DNA of 64,000 nucleotides from Bacteroidota bacterium (GCA_018266915.1 JAFDZM010000082.1:1-64000); one strand, 5' to 3'. Counted from the stretch's first letter, positions 1 to 10,187 are shown. Notes: a model not told the origin generated them from the letters alone. Made by a program: numbers and translations.

Positions 1-41
1 TTAGAAGTTTAATGCCGTCTGTCAAATGATGGGCTATTACT

Positions 42-61
42 CTCCCAAGAGGGGAGCTTTT
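42..61 (+). terminator. Short hairpin with T-run upstream of the first gene
   Basis: A 5-bp GC-rich stem (CTCCC/GGGAG, loop AAGAG) is followed by CTTTTAT. It probably ends a transcript entering from the left. Bases 1-12 read Leu-Glu-Val-stop in frame 1, which could be the last codons of that gene, but this is too short to call. Confidence 0.4.
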
Positions 62-93
62 ATAGACCCAAAAATAGATTTAGATAATTTACA

Positions 94-3009
94 ATGATGA
101 AAAGATTTTATTGGATAGGGGCGTGCCTGTACCTGTTATTGCAGTTGCAAACGCCGGCTATAGCGCAAAATAACGCTACCATAAAGGAGTTTGAAAGGGA
201 ATTCAAAACCTACCCTTTTTCAGACCCCAACCCGGTTGCCAATCCTAGCAATGTGTATCCTTACTATCGTTTTGATGGTTTCACCAATAAACCCGTTCAG
301 CAGAAATGGAAAGTGGTTGAGCTGGAGAATGATTTCATTAAACTGTGGGTGATGCCGCAGATTGGTGGCAAAATATGGACAGCCATCGACAAGAAGAATA
401 ACCGGCCATTTTTTTATCAGAACGATGTGATCAAGTTCCGCGATATTGCCATGCGCGGGCCGTGGACAAGCGGAGGTCTTGAAGCCAACTTCGGTATCAT
501 CGGTCATACGCCAGGTGTAGCAAATCCAGTGGACTATATTACCCGGAAGAATGACGACGGAAGCGTAAGCTGCATCGTTAGTTTGCTTGACCTGCTCACA
601 CAAACCCGGTGGAACATGGAAATAAGGTTGCCAAAAGATAAAGCTTATTTCACCACGCAAGTTTTCTGGCATAATCAAACCAGTCTGGATCAACCTTACT
701 ATAGCTGGATGAATCTTGCGTTAAAAGCAGACGATGACCTGGAGTATATCGAGCCGGGAACAAATCACTTGTTTCACGATGGAAAATCTTATGAATGGCC
801 ATATGATAAAGAGCATAACCGGAATATTTCTTTTTATAAACAAAACGATTTTGGTGGCAGCCAGTCGTACCACATTACCGGAACCTATAGTAAATATTGG
901 GGCACATTTCTGCAGAACGATAATTACGGCATGATCCATTATGCCAGTCGTGAGGATAAGGTAGGCAAGAAGATTTGGATATGGGGGAAAGCGCGCAGTG
1001 GAGCGATATGGGATAAACTGCTCAATGACAGCGTTGGGCAATACACCGAGTTGCAAAGCGGCAGGTTGTATATCCAGAATGCGCAGGAAAGTATATATAC
1101 GCCTTATAAGCAGTTCAGCTTTTCGCCTTATCAAACCGATAGCTGGACGGAATACTGGTATCCCTATAGCAAAACCAACGGTGTAGCTATGGCTGATACT
1201 ACTGGCGTATTGAATATAAAAAGGGGAGAAGGCTCTGCTACTGTTTACTTTTCATCAGTAAAATATATTAAGGATACATTGAAAATCACAGACAGCGAAG
1301 GTAAAATGATCCTGAATAAGAGCATCAGTTTAGAGCCTTTACAGAATTTACAGGAAACTATTCATTTGAATAATGGTGAGCAAATTGGTCGCATTGTGTT
1401 GGGTAGCTGCGAATGGGGTTCAAAGGATAGTACAAGCAAAGTATTAAGCCGGCCAACGAAGCCACTTGAAAAATTAGGTTATGATTCGGCTTATGGTCTT
1501 TATATAAAAGGGAAATACCAGGCAGATACCCGCTATTATGTTGAAGCGGAAGCAAGCATTGGCAAGTCGCTTAAACTTGATCCAGCACTGATCCCGGCGC
1601 TTGTTGAAATGGCGATGTTGCAATACAGGAAGATGAATTATGAATCGGCATTTGAGTATGCCCGTAAAGCCCTCAGCTTGGATACTTATAATGGTATGGC
1701 TAATTACTATTATGCCTTATCAGCGTTAAAATTGGATAAAGTATACGATGCAGAAGACGGCTTTGAAGTAGCAACGCTAACGGATGAATATCGTGCGGCA
1801 GCATTAACTGAATTGAGTAAGATCAAAATCAGGCAAAAAAAGTTTGATGAAGCTTTGAGCTATGCATCAAAAAGCCTGGTTTATAATAGTGAGAACATTA
1901 CTGCATTACAGTTGGAGTATTTATCCGCGCGGCTATCGAAAAATAAAACTCTGGAAAGAACTGCCAAAGAGAACATCTTATCGATTGATCCTTTCAACCA
2001 TTTTATCCGTTTTGAGGATTATATGACGAACAAATCGGCAGAAAGCAAAACTACCTTTACCAGCCTGATCCGCGATGAAATGCCTGAGCAAACTTATCTT
2101 AACCTGGCTGTCTGGTATAACGACCTTAACCTGGATAATGAAAGTAAAACGGTTTTAGAAACAGCACCGCAAAAGAATAATGAGTTGTTTTATTGGTTAG
2201 CATGGTTGCACCGCAATGATAACGATGCAAAACAACGATTGACCGAAGCACAAAGTGGTAGTGCTTTGCTGGTATTCCCTTTTAGATCAGAGAGTACGAC
2301 AGTAATGGAATGGGCCGCAAAAAATACGAACGATTGGAAGCCGGATTATTACCTCGCCTTAATATACGAAGCTGCTAAAGATCGAACCAAAGCACAAGAG
2401 ACTATCAAGAAGATAAATACAGAGCCAGATTTCGCACCGTACTATGTAGTCCGTGCCCGATTGTGTGATTCAACAGATAAGCAAAGTCAGTTAAATTACC
2501 TGACCAAAGCCACGAAGCTTGCTCCTAACGATTGGCGTTATGTTAAATACTTAACTGAGTTTTTGATTGCTCAGAAACAAGACAAACAAGCTTTAGCAGC
2601 AATTGAACCTCTTTATAAACCTAATTCGGATAATTATGTGGCCGGTATGCTGTATGCGCGTTGCCTGATGGCGAATAATAGATACACTGCTGCCGAGAAG
2701 GTCCTCGGTCAATTACAGGTATTGCCATATGAGGGGGCGAAAGACGGTCATAAATTATACGAACAAACTAAACTGATGCTGGCCATTGAACTGATGAAAG
2801 CCGGGCAACTGCAGAATGCTATGAAGAAGGTGGATGAAGCCCGGCTATGGCCGGAAAACCTGGGTGTAGGCGCACCTTACCCGGATATGATCGATAGCAG
2901 CTTGGAAAATGGTATGGCAGCTTTGATCAAAGAATCTGAACATAAAAAGCCATCCGAAAAAACGCTTGACGAGTATCGTGCCCGCATAAAGGCCATCAAT
3001 AACATATAA
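94..3009 (+). CDS. Secreted DUF5107 domain protein with C-terminal TPR repeats
   Basis: The 971-residue protein starts with a signal peptide (hydrophobic core around residues 6-20, Ala-Gln cleavage near 24-25), so it is exported to the periplasm or outer surface. Residues about 30-345 form a beta-rich, tryptophan- and tyrosine-rich domain of the DUF5107 type, which resembles aldose-epimerase/galactose-mutarotase folds. Residues about 460-930 are helical TPR-like repeats. In Bacteroidota such proteins often lie in carbohydrate-use loci, but the neighbours here (an M1 peptidase) do not indicate a substrate. Two Met codons are adjacent at the start and the first is used. No catalytic residue can be assigned. 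The family call is good and the function is unknown. Confidence 0.85.
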   Translation: MMKRFYWIGACLYLLLQLQTPAIAQNNATIKEFEREFKTYPFSDPNPVANPSNVYPYYRFDGFTNKPVQQKWKVVELENDFIKLWVMPQIGGKIWTAIDKKNNRPFFYQNDVIKFRDIAMRGPWTSGGLEANFGIIGHTPGVANPVDYITRKNDDGSVSCIVSLLDLLTQTRWNMEIRLPKDKAYFTTQVFWHNQTSLDQPYYSWMNLALKADDDLEYIEPGTNHLFHDGKSYEWPYDKEHNRNISFYKQNDFGGSQSYHITGTYSKYWGTFLQNDNYGMIHYASREDKVGKKIWIWGKARSGAIWDKLLNDSVGQYTELQSGRLYIQNAQESIYTPYKQFSFSPYQTDSWTEYWYPYSKTNGVAMADTTGVLNIKRGEGSATVYFSSVKYIKDTLKITDSEGKMILNKSISLEPLQNLQETIHLNNGEQIGRIVLGSCEWGSKDSTSKVLSRPTKPLEKLGYDSAYGLYIKGKYQADTRYYVEAEASIGKSLKLDPALIPALVEMAMLQYRKMNYESAFEYARKALSLDTYNGMANYYYALSALKLDKVYDAEDGFEVATLTDEYRAAALTELSKIKIRQKKFDEALSYASKSLVYNSENITALQLEYLSARLSKNKTLERTAKENILSIDPFNHFIRFEDYMTNKSAESKTTFTSLIRDEMPEQTYLNLAVWYNDLNLDNESKTVLETAPQKNNELFYWLAWLHRNDNDAKQRLTEAQSGSALLVFPFRSESTTVMEWAAKNTNDWKPDYYLALIYEAAKDRTKAQETIKKINTEPDFAPYYVVRARLCDSTDKQSQLNYLTKATKLAPNDWRYVKYLTEFLIAQKQDKQALAAIEPLYKPNSDNYVAGMLYARCLMANNRYTAAEKVLGQLQVLPYEGAKDGHKLYEQTKLMLAIELMKAGQLQNAMKKVDEARLWPENLGVGAPYPDMIDSSLENGMAALIKESEHKKPSEKTLDEYRARIKAINNI

Positions 3010-3080
3010 TCTTGAAAGCTAAAAGCATAAAGCTTAATTGAGTTATTATAAAATATTCCCAAATCAATTTAGATCAAAGG

Positions 3081-5012
3081 ATGAATAAGGAATTCAGAAT
3101 AGTACTTGGTCTGGTATTTTTTGCACCGTTTGCACTGTACGCACAGGTTAAGTCAACCTATGATAAGAAACAGGTTTTCGACCCGCAATTTTTTACCAAT
3201 AACGGCAACGAGATGCGCAATGGCAATGGTGCGCCTGGTCCAAAATACTGGCAAAACCGGGCTGATTATACTATTCATGCTACATTGCTGGAAAAGGATA
3301 CTATGGTGAAGGGAGACGTAAGCATCAACTACACCAATAATAGTCCTGATACATTGAATTACCTGTGGCTGCAATTGGATCAAAATCTTTTCAAAGCTGA
3401 CTCCCGTGGCACAGCCATAACACCTGCCGGCGACCGCTTTGATTCAAATGGTTTTAAAGGAGGTTATACCATAGGTAAAGTATCTGTGGTTTATGGCGGG
3501 AAGACTTATGAGATAGCACCATATATCGCCGATACGCGAATGCAGATACGCTTGCCATTTGCAGTTAAGCAACAAGGCGATAAGATCACCATTAATATCG
3601 ATTACTCATTTGCTATACCCGAACATGGTGCAGACAGAATGGGGCGGTTGTCAACCCAAAATGGCGTGATCTATCAATTAGCGCAATGGTTTCCGCGTAT
3701 GTGCGTATTTGATGATCTAAACGGGTGGAATACTTTACCATACTTGGGTAATGGCGAGTTTTATTGCGAGTATGGTGATATTGATTATTACATCACAGCT
3801 CCGGCAGATATGATAGTTGCCGGCTCAGGCGACTTACAAAACCCGCAGCAGGTTTTGACTTTGACAGAAATAAAGCGCCTGGCTATAGCTGCCAAAAGCG
3901 ATAGTACGGTTAGTATTGTTGATAAGAATGAGGTAAAAGCATCTGGCAGGAAATCTGCAGGAACATTAACATGGCACTATAAAATGAACAATACCCGCGA
4001 TGTAGCCTGGGCAGCTTCAAGAGCGTTTTTATGGGATGCGGCACGGGTAAACCTGCCATCGGGTAAGAAGGGCATGGCAATGGCTGTATATCCGATTGAA
4101 AGCGTGGGACGCGAACATTATGGCCGCGCGGTTGAGTATCTGAAATTTAGCATGGAGTTTTATTCCAAGACTTATTATGAGTATCCATATCATAATGCAT
4201 TTGTAGTGGCTGGTGTGGCTTTGGGGATGGAGTACCCTGGTATTGTGTTTTGCAGTCATAAAATTGTGAATGATGATCTGTTCCGGGACATAGCACACGA
4301 AATAGGTCATAACTGGTTCCCGATGATCGTAGGAAGCGATGAGCGGCGATACGGATGGATGGACGAAGGGTTCAATACTTTTATCAACGGTTACGTCTGG
4401 GCGAATTTTAACAATGGCGAATATGCCGAAAAGAAAAGTCCGGCATTGGGATTAACCAAAGGCATGCAAAAAGAACACGATCAATTGATGATTGCACCCG
4501 ATGCCAATGATGATGGCGGTATGTTTTATTATAAGACATCGCTGGCTTTAAATATCCTGCGAAATGTGGTTTTGGAACCTGATCGCTTTGATTATGCCTT
4601 TAAAACCTATATTAATCGCTGGGCTTACAAGCATCCACAGCCTTATGATTTCTTCCGCACAATGAATGATGCAGCAGGAGAGGACTTAAACTGGTTCTGG
4701 AAGGAATGGTTTTATACAACCTGGAATATCGATCAGGCGGTTACAGATGTGAAATATGTGAAAAATGATCCGACATTGGGAGCGCTGGTCACAATTGAGA
4801 ATTTACGGGAGATGGCTTTACCTGTTATAATCAGGATTACTGAAGAGAACGGAAAAGTGCAGACCATTAAACTACCAGTAGAAATATGGCAGCATGGCCC
4901 GAAGTGGGTATTAAGATACAATTCAACCTCGAAGATTAAACAACTGGTGTTGGATCCCGATAATCAATTGCCGGACGCAGATCGCAGTAACAATATTTAC
5001 GAAATAAAATAA
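3081..5012 (+). CDS. M1 family zinc metallopeptidase (aminopeptidase-like), exported
   Basis: This 643-residue protein has an N-terminal signal peptide ending near Ala-Leu-Tyr-Ala-Gln (residues about 18-22). The zinc motif HEIGH lies at residues 406-410, followed by the third ligand Glu429 in WMDEG, as in gluzincins of family M1. An upstream GMEYPG is the M1 exopeptidase (GxMEN-type) motif. Such enzymes remove N-terminal residues from peptides. The N-terminal half (residues about 40-300) is the beta-sandwich domain of M1 enzymes. The gene lies 71 bp downstream of the DUF5107/TPR gene on the same strand and may be cotranscribed. Peptide uptake or periplasmic turnover is a reasonable role, but substrate specificity cannot be read from sequence. 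Confidence 0.9.
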   Translation: MNKEFRIVLGLVFFAPFALYAQVKSTYDKKQVFDPQFFTNNGNEMRNGNGAPGPKYWQNRADYTIHATLLEKDTMVKGDVSINYTNNSPDTLNYLWLQLDQNLFKADSRGTAITPAGDRFDSNGFKGGYTIGKVSVVYGGKTYEIAPYIADTRMQIRLPFAVKQQGDKITINIDYSFAIPEHGADRMGRLSTQNGVIYQLAQWFPRMCVFDDLNGWNTLPYLGNGEFYCEYGDIDYYITAPADMIVAGSGDLQNPQQVLTLTEIKRLAIAAKSDSTVSIVDKNEVKASGRKSAGTLTWHYKMNNTRDVAWAASRAFLWDAARVNLPSGKKGMAMAVYPIESVGREHYGRAVEYLKFSMEFYSKTYYEYPYHNAFVVAGVALGMEYPGIVFCSHKIVNDDLFRDIAHEIGHNWFPMIVGSDERRYGWMDEGFNTFINGYVWANFNNGEYAEKKSPALGLTKGMQKEHDQLMIAPDANDDGGMFYYKTSLALNILRNVVLEPDRFDYAFKTYINRWAYKHPQPYDFFRTMNDAAGEDLNWFWKEWFYTTWNIDQAVTDVKYVKNDPTLGALVTIENLREMALPVIIRITEENGKVQTIKLPVEIWQHGPKWVLRYNSTSKIKQLVLDPDNQLPDADRSNNIYEIK

Positions 5013-5121
5013 TTAGCTGATTCTGAGAGGAAAAAATATGATTAATTAAATAATTTTCATTCATATTGTTTAATTAACATACATTTTTCTATTTTGCAGT
5101 GCCAACACACATTATTTCTGA

Positions 5122-5391
5122 ATGACCCGCAGAGAATTTATCTATTCAGTATTTTATATCCTCGTTTTTGCATTGGCCATTTGGGCAGGTAGGGCAGATG
5201 GTTTTACCAATACGCTTACCCCTTCTATCCCGTTTGCAATAGAGTTTTTTACCTTAATAATAGGTGCTGTACTTTTAGCCGTTGAATTTGGCAGACATGA
5301 GAACGCAACTTTCAAAAAGATACGTGTTCATTTGTTGGGGCTAACAGCTAATAGCATGCTGATGCTATATGTATTGCTATTAGCGCTATAA
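5122..5391 (+). CDS. Small integral membrane protein, unknown function
   Basis: The 89-residue protein has three hydrophobic segments (about residues 8-24, 36-55 and 68-88) separated by short charged loops, so it is a small inner-membrane protein. I recognise no domain. An AT-rich upstream stretch with a TTG element and a TATTTTG-like box about 21 bases apart (around 5068-5097) resembles a Bacteroidota promoter, which supports a separate gene rather than a tail of the M1 operon. It converges on the cyclase gene with a 26-bp gap. Confidence 0.65.
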   Translation: MTRREFIYSVFYILVFALAIWAGRADGFTNTLTPSIPFAIEFFTLIIGAVLLAVEFGRHENATFKKIRVHLLGLTANSMLMLYVLLLAL

Positions 5392-5417
5392 GTTTCTTTT
5401 AAAAAAAATCGAAATCT

Positions 5418-6461
5418 TTACTCGATAACTGAATAAGTAATAACAGGCTTTTCCTTGTTCTTGAGCGTAAACTCTCCATTGATCTCGCACCGGAATGATT
5501 CCTTAATTTTCTGGTATACCTGTTCGGTAATTAAAACCTGGCCTGCTTTTGCAACAGACTGGAGCCGTTGCGCCACATTTACCGAGTCACCTATTACTGT
5601 GTAGTCTAATCTTCTGAGTGAAGCAGATCCAATATTACCCGATACCATTTCGCCTGAATTGACACCGATGGAAACATCCGGTTTAAATTCCTTTTCGCCT
5701 GTAGTGATCGGATCCATTTTTGCCAGTTCTGCTTTTATCGCAAGTGCAGTATCAATGGCCCTGTCGAGGTGATAATCACCACGGAAAACTGCCATGACCG
5801 CATCGCCCATAAACTTATCTACATGACCGCCCTGAGCAATGATCTCTTTTACAATCTTATCAAATAAACCATTCAGCAGGTTTACCACAGTATTTGCCTG
5901 TACATGCTCGGTGATGGCAGTAAATCCGCAAACATCTATGAACATTACCGTGGCGTCCATTATCTCATTTTTCAACAGACTGCTTTCAAACTCCTTGTGC
6001 GACATAAAGTTGAGCACATTGTCGTCCACATACATTTTAAGAATATTGTTTTCCTTAATGGCCTGCATGGTATCCTGTAATTGCTTTACGTAATTGATGG
6101 TCTTTTCCATCGTTAGGTCCAGGTCGTCAAAATCAACAGGTTTGCATACAAAATCAAATGCGCCACGATTCATTGCAGTGCGGATATTCTGCATGTCGCC
6201 ATAAGCGGATACAACTACCGCTTTTATTATTGGGTTGGCTTCAGGCAGACGGCTCAATAGGGTAAGGCCATCCATTACCGGCATATTGATATCCGATAAC
6301 ACGATGTCCAGGTCGGGGTGTTCGCTTACTTTTTGAAGCGCCTCCTCCCCATTTTGCGCAAAAACGAATTCATACACATTTTCGCGTATTTTTCTTCTGA
6401 ACTTTTGCTTTACAAGGGCCTCTAAATCGGCCTCATCATCTACGACAAGTATCTTGGCCAT
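5418..6461 (-). CDS. Response regulator with class III adenylate/guanylate cyclase output domain
   Basis: The 347-residue protein carries a receiver domain (about 1-120) with the acidic pocket near the N-terminus and the phospho-acceptor Asp in LSDINMP. After a helical linker (about 120-165) comes a class III cyclase domain (about 170-345). Both metal-binding Asp are visible (FIDVCGF and DKFMGDAV), as are the transition-state Asn/Arg in NVAQRL. The Lys in DKFMGD and the Asp in VIGDSVN are adenine-type choices, so ATP to cAMP is predicted. Its ATG overlaps the stop of the upstream lone receiver (TAATG), implying translational coupling. It is the last gene of a minus-strand operon with two histidine kinases, so phosphorylation probably controls cyclase activity. 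Confidence 0.92.
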   Translation of the reverse strand: MAKILVVDDEADLEALVKQKFRRKIRENVYEFVFAQNGEEALQKVSEHPDLDIVLSDINMPVMDGLTLLSRLPEANPIIKAVVVSAYGDMQNIRTAMNRGAFDFVCKPVDFDDLDLTMEKTINYVKQLQDTMQAIKENNILKMYVDDNVLNFMSHKEFESSLLKNEIMDATVMFIDVCGFTAITEHVQANTVVNLLNGLFDKIVKEIIAQGGHVDKFMGDAVMAVFRGDYHLDRAIDTALAIKAELAKMDPITTGEKEFKPDVSIGVNSGEMVSGNIGSASLRRLDYTVIGDSVNVAQRLQSVAKAGQVLITEQVYQKIKESFRCEINGEFTLKNKEKPVITYSVIE

Positions 6462-6838
6462 TATATGCTCAAGGTTTTAAGTTTTTCTTTCAATAGACTA
6501 AAATCAAGGGGTTTTGTCAAAAAGTCATTAGCGCCACGCTCCATAGCCTGGCGGTGGTTTTCCTCATCACCATAGGCAGTGATCATCATTACCATCGGAG
6601 GGGGTTCATCATATTCATGCCTGATGCGAGATAGTAATTCCAAACCGCTCATACCCGGCATGTTAATGTCGGATAATATCAATACGACTTCACTGTGTTT
6701 GTCGTGCAAATAGTTAAGGGCATCTTCTCCGGATAAGGCAAAGTCGAACTCAAATTCGTGTTCTCGTATTTCTCTGCGAAACCTCTGTAAAAAAAGCGGC
6801 TGTACATCAGCCTCGTCGTCCACGACAAGTATTTTCAT
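6461..6838 (-). CDS. Stand-alone receiver (CheY-like) response regulator
   Basis: This 125-residue single receiver domain has the acidic pair near the N-terminus (VVDDEAD), the phospho-acceptor Asp in LSDINMPG, a Thr in MITAYG and the Lys in FLTKPLD. It has no output domain, so it probably acts as a phosphate shuttle or sink, or by protein contact. It is very like the receiver of the next gene downstream, with which its stop codon overlaps, and it lies 26 bp after a histidine kinase gene. A kinase to lone receiver to receiver-cyclase path within one operon is an inference from order. Confidence 0.92.
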   Translation of the reverse strand: MKILVVDDEADVQPLFLQRFRREIREHEFEFDFALSGEDALNYLHDKHSEVVLILSDINMPGMSGLELLSRIRHEYDEPPPMVMMITAYGDEENHRQAMERGANDFLTKPLDFSLLKEKLKTLSI

Positions 6839-6864
6839 CTTTTGGCTAAATATAAATATTAAAC

Positions 6865-8166
6865 TTAAATAGGTAAGCTTATTTTGAACTCCGACCCCTC
6901 GCCCGGCTTACTTTTGACATCAATTTTACCTGAGTGTGCTTTTACCACAATATCATAGCTTAATGACAGGCCCAAACCTGTTCCTTCACCAGTTGGTTTG
7001 GTGGTGAAGAACGGCTGTAATATCTTTTCTTTTATATCGTCAGGAATACCCGTGCCGTTATCTTTTACTATAATTTCCAATGATTTTCCCTTGGCTAAAG
7101 TCGTCACTTCAACTGCTGGTTTAAACTCTGTGTCGGCTGATTTTTGTTTTTCCTTAACAGCGTAGAATGCATTGTTGAATAGGTTGAGCAGCACACGGCC
7201 AACATCCTGTGGCACCAAATTGGCTTGGGGCAACCCTTCAGTGAAGTGGGTGATCAGTTCAGCATTGAACGACTTATCTTTTGCCCGCAACCCATGATAG
7301 GCCAGGCGCAGGTATTCATCCGCCAGCTTATTGATGTCTGTTGGTTCTTTTATATTGCTGCTGGCGCGGCTGTGCTGCAGCATACCTTTTACAATACCAT
7401 CGGCACGCTTGCCATGATGCATTATTTTTTCAAGGTTTTGTTTAATATCGGCGGCTATTGCTATGGCCTCTTCTTTATCACCTTTGTTCAATTCCTCTTC
7501 CATTTCCTCAATCAACTCAGCAGTAACTTCCGAGAAATTGTTAACGAAGTTCAATGGGTTTTGAATCTCATGTGCGATGCCGGCAGTTAGCTCACCAAGC
7601 GATGCCATCTTCTCCGACTGGATCAACTGTGCCTGTGTAGTTTTTAATTCCTGTAAGGTCTCCTGCAACTCATCTTTTTGTTTTTGGAGTTCAATAGTAC
7701 GCTCTTGTACCAATGATTCAAGTTCTGCCCGACGCTCGGTGCTTATCCGTAATTCTTCTTCCTGCTTTTTAGAGGTTGCCCATTTACCAAATATCCAGGC
7801 AAAGGCGATAAGAGTGCCCCAACCAAAGTATTGCTCATATTTATCATAAAAGCCAGCAAAAAGAAGTCCGAAAAGGAAGTTGATGACTCCTGCTATCGCA
7901 AGTGGAATATTATTTACAAGATAAGATCGTTGTGCAGCAAAATCTTGTTCTTTGGCCCCATAATATACGAGACCAAATAATATAGCTGACCCTACTAAGT
8001 CCTGATATATATCTTCCAGCGCAAAAGCAGCAAAATAACCGACGATGATCATCCAAGTTGCCGTCGACAACATGGTTCTCCATTTGGGGTAAAGGATCGA
8101 GAATTTAAGCGATTTATTTAATCGCCGTATAATCAGGAAAGCAGCCAGAAAATAAAAAAAATCCAT
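6865..8166 (-). CDS. Membrane sensor histidine kinase
   Basis: The 433-residue kinase has about four hydrophobic segments in residues 1-130 and no sizeable extracytoplasmic domain, so it may sense membrane or internal cues. A coiled coil (about 133-185) leads to the HisKA dimerisation domain with phospho-acceptor His199 in GIAHEIQNP. The HATPase domain follows, with N-box (NLFNNAFYAV), DNGTGIP and GEGTGLGLSL. The kinase core is nearly the same as that of the upstream TPR kinase, which points to tandem duplication with exchanged sensors. It sits 29 bp downstream of that gene and 26 bp upstream of the lone receiver, in one operon. Confidence 0.93.
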   Translation of the reverse strand: MDFFYFLAAFLIIRRLNKSLKFSILYPKWRTMLSTATWMIIVGYFAAFALEDIYQDLVGSAILFGLVYYGAKEQDFAAQRSYLVNNIPLAIAGVINFLFGLLFAGFYDKYEQYFGWGTLIAFAWIFGKWATSKKQEEELRISTERRAELESLVQERTIELQKQKDELQETLQELKTTQAQLIQSEKMASLGELTAGIAHEIQNPLNFVNNFSEVTAELIEEMEEELNKGDKEEAIAIAADIKQNLEKIMHHGKRADGIVKGMLQHSRASSNIKEPTDINKLADEYLRLAYHGLRAKDKSFNAELITHFTEGLPQANLVPQDVGRVLLNLFNNAFYAVKEKQKSADTEFKPAVEVTTLAKGKSLEIIVKDNGTGIPDDIKEKILQPFFTTKPTGEGTGLGLSLSYDIVVKAHSGKIDVKSKPGEGSEFKISLPI

Positions 8167-8195
8167 TCTTTATGTCAATAATGCCCGGTTGAAAA

Positions 8196-10187
8196 TTATG
8201 CTATTGGCAAATCTATTATAAATTCTGAGCCTTCGCCTTCTTTGCTCTCAATATTTATTTTGCCGCCATGCCCTTTCACCACAATATCATAGCTTAGTGA
8301 TAAACCCAAACCCGTGCCTTCACCTGTCGGTTTAGTAGTAAAGAATGGCTGCATAATCTTGCCCTTTATACTTTCGGGGATACCATTCCCGTTGTCTTTG
8401 ACTTTAATCTCGATTTGATCAGCAGTATGAGATGTGCTTAACTCCACTGTAGGTTTGTAATCCGCTCCAGCCGTTTTCGCCTTTTGGTTGACAGCATAAA
8501 AGGCATTATTGATCAGGTTCAGTAATACGCGGCCAATATCCTGCTGCACCACATTTACTTTTGGCAGATCAGGATCGAAATGTGTTACCATTTCGGCATT
8601 AAAAGATTTATCCTTTGCCCTTAAGCCATGGAAGGATAGTTTGAAAAATTCATCCGCCAATACATTAATATTAGTTAGCTGCTTTTCACCTGTACTTGCC
8701 CGGCTATGCTGCAGCATGCCTTTCACAATAAAGTCGGCCCGTTTACCATGCTGACTTATTTTTTGTTGATTGGCTTTTATATCGCTTGTCAGAGAGCGCA
8801 CTTCGCTTATGCCCCCCTTATCAAGCTCAAGTTCCATTTCTTCAATAAGTTCAGTATTTACCTCCGAGAAATTATTTACAAAATTGAGCGGGTTTTGTAT
8901 TTCATGAGCAATACCAGCAGTTAGCTCACCCAGCGAGGCCATTTTTTCGGATTGAATAAGCTGCCTTTGGGTATTTTTAAGGTCGGCGATAGTTTTCTCC
9001 AGATCTTTTCGTTGTGCCTCTATCTGGTCATTTTGTTGTTTTAATGTGGAGTTGGCTTTTTTACGTTGACTATTTGCAAACAACAGAATAGCGGCGATCA
9101 AAACAAATACAACCAAAACTCCTAATAAAGTATAGAAACGGATCTTATTCTGGTAAGCTATTTCTTTTGCCTGGGCTTCCTGTTGACGTTGCTTTTCGTT
9201 AAAAACAAGATTCTGGAACTGCAAGGTCTTTTGCTGGCTGAATAAACTATCTTTTGCCTGCTGCGTTATCTCCTGGTAATAAAATGCATTTTTATAATCA
9301 TTGACCGCTTTGTATTCATTGGTCAGCAGGGTAGTGGCACGTTGCACTTGATCTGGGTTACGGTCGAGTTTGGCATGGTCAACAGCCGTTTTTGCATAAT
9401 ATATACAGGAATCGGCTTGATGCATTTTTTGGTAAGCTTCGGCTATTCTGCGGTAACATTCGCTAAACAAATAATGATCGTTTTTAGAAGTGCTGTCGTT
9501 AATGGCTTTTCGGTAATAACCTATTGCAGCTTCATTATGTCCTTTTTTGAATTCAACAATACCGAAGTTCCTGATCAAGTAACCAAAGTTTCTCAAGCTC
9601 TTCTTTTCCAGGGCAAAATCATATGCTTTTTTTGTAAAATAATATGCTGAATCAGTTCTATCAAAATCCAGGTACGCTCTTGCGATATTGTTTAGCAGTG
9701 TAACCTCCAGATCATTATAATGTTGTTTTTCAAGAATATGAAGTGCTGCGTAATAATTATCCAGTGCTTTTTGGGATTCATGCATAGTTGAATAAGTTAA
9801 TCCGCGTGTATTGTAGCAGGCTGCAACCGTCCGCATTAAGCCAAGCCGCAAGGCTTTAGGAAGAACCTCAAAAGTAGTTTTCAAAGACCCGGGCAGGTCT
9901 CCATTAAGGTTTTGGTAGTTAGCTATTCCCGTCAGTGCGTTTACTTCACCCCATTCATAATGGATTTTACGCGAAAGGTCGAGCGCCTTTCGCGAATATA
10001 TTAAGCCAGAATCTACGTTCGTTGTCAAAAAAACGTACATACTCTTATAGAAGTAGATTTTAGCTAATGTTGTATCCTGCCTGTTTTTGTTGTAGGCCTT
10101 TTGCAAACTATCCATATTCGGCCTTTGGGCAAAATCGGAAATGCAGCAGCTCAATAATAAAGCAATGAGGAGTAATTTCTTTTTCAT
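8196..10187 (-). CDS. Two-component sensor histidine kinase with periplasmic TPR domain
   Basis: The 663-residue protein has a signal peptide (residues 1-20), a long TPR-type helical region (about 25-330), one transmembrane helix (about 351-372), a coiled coil, HisKA with His428 in GIAHEIQNP and a complete HATPase domain (DNGNGIP, GEGTGLGLSL). The TPR part should lie in the periplasm, as in many Bacteroidota TPR kinases. This is the first gene of a four-gene minus-strand operon ending in a receiver-cyclase. The catalytic core is closely similar to that of the next gene, so both may feed the same receivers. Confidence 0.93.
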   Translation of the reverse strand: MKKKLLLIALLLSCCISDFAQRPNMDSLQKAYNKNRQDTTLAKIYFYKSMYVFLTTNVDSGLIYSRKALDLSRKIHYEWGEVNALTGIANYQNLNGDLPGSLKTTFEVLPKALRLGLMRTVAACYNTRGLTYSTMHESQKALDNYYAALHILEKQHYNDLEVTLLNNIARAYLDFDRTDSAYYFTKKAYDFALEKKSLRNFGYLIRNFGIVEFKKGHNEAAIGYYRKAINDSTSKNDHYLFSECYRRIAEAYQKMHQADSCIYYAKTAVDHAKLDRNPDQVQRATTLLTNEYKAVNDYKNAFYYQEITQQAKDSLFSQQKTLQFQNLVFNEKQRQQEAQAKEIAYQNKIRFYTLLGVLVVFVLIAAILLFANSQRKKANSTLKQQNDQIEAQRKDLEKTIADLKNTQRQLIQSEKMASLGELTAGIAHEIQNPLNFVNNFSEVNTELIEEMELELDKGGISEVRSLTSDIKANQQKISQHGKRADFIVKGMLQHSRASTGEKQLTNINVLADEFFKLSFHGLRAKDKSFNAEMVTHFDPDLPKVNVVQQDIGRVLLNLINNAFYAVNQKAKTAGADYKPTVELSTSHTADQIEIKVKDNGNGIPESIKGKIMQPFFTTKPTGEGTGLGLSLSYDIVVKGHGGKINIESKEGEGSEFIIDLPIA

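Noticed and set aside
1..12. Possible last codons of an upstream gene (Leu-Glu-Val-stop)
   Set aside because: Four codons are too few to support a gene call, although a hairpin follows.
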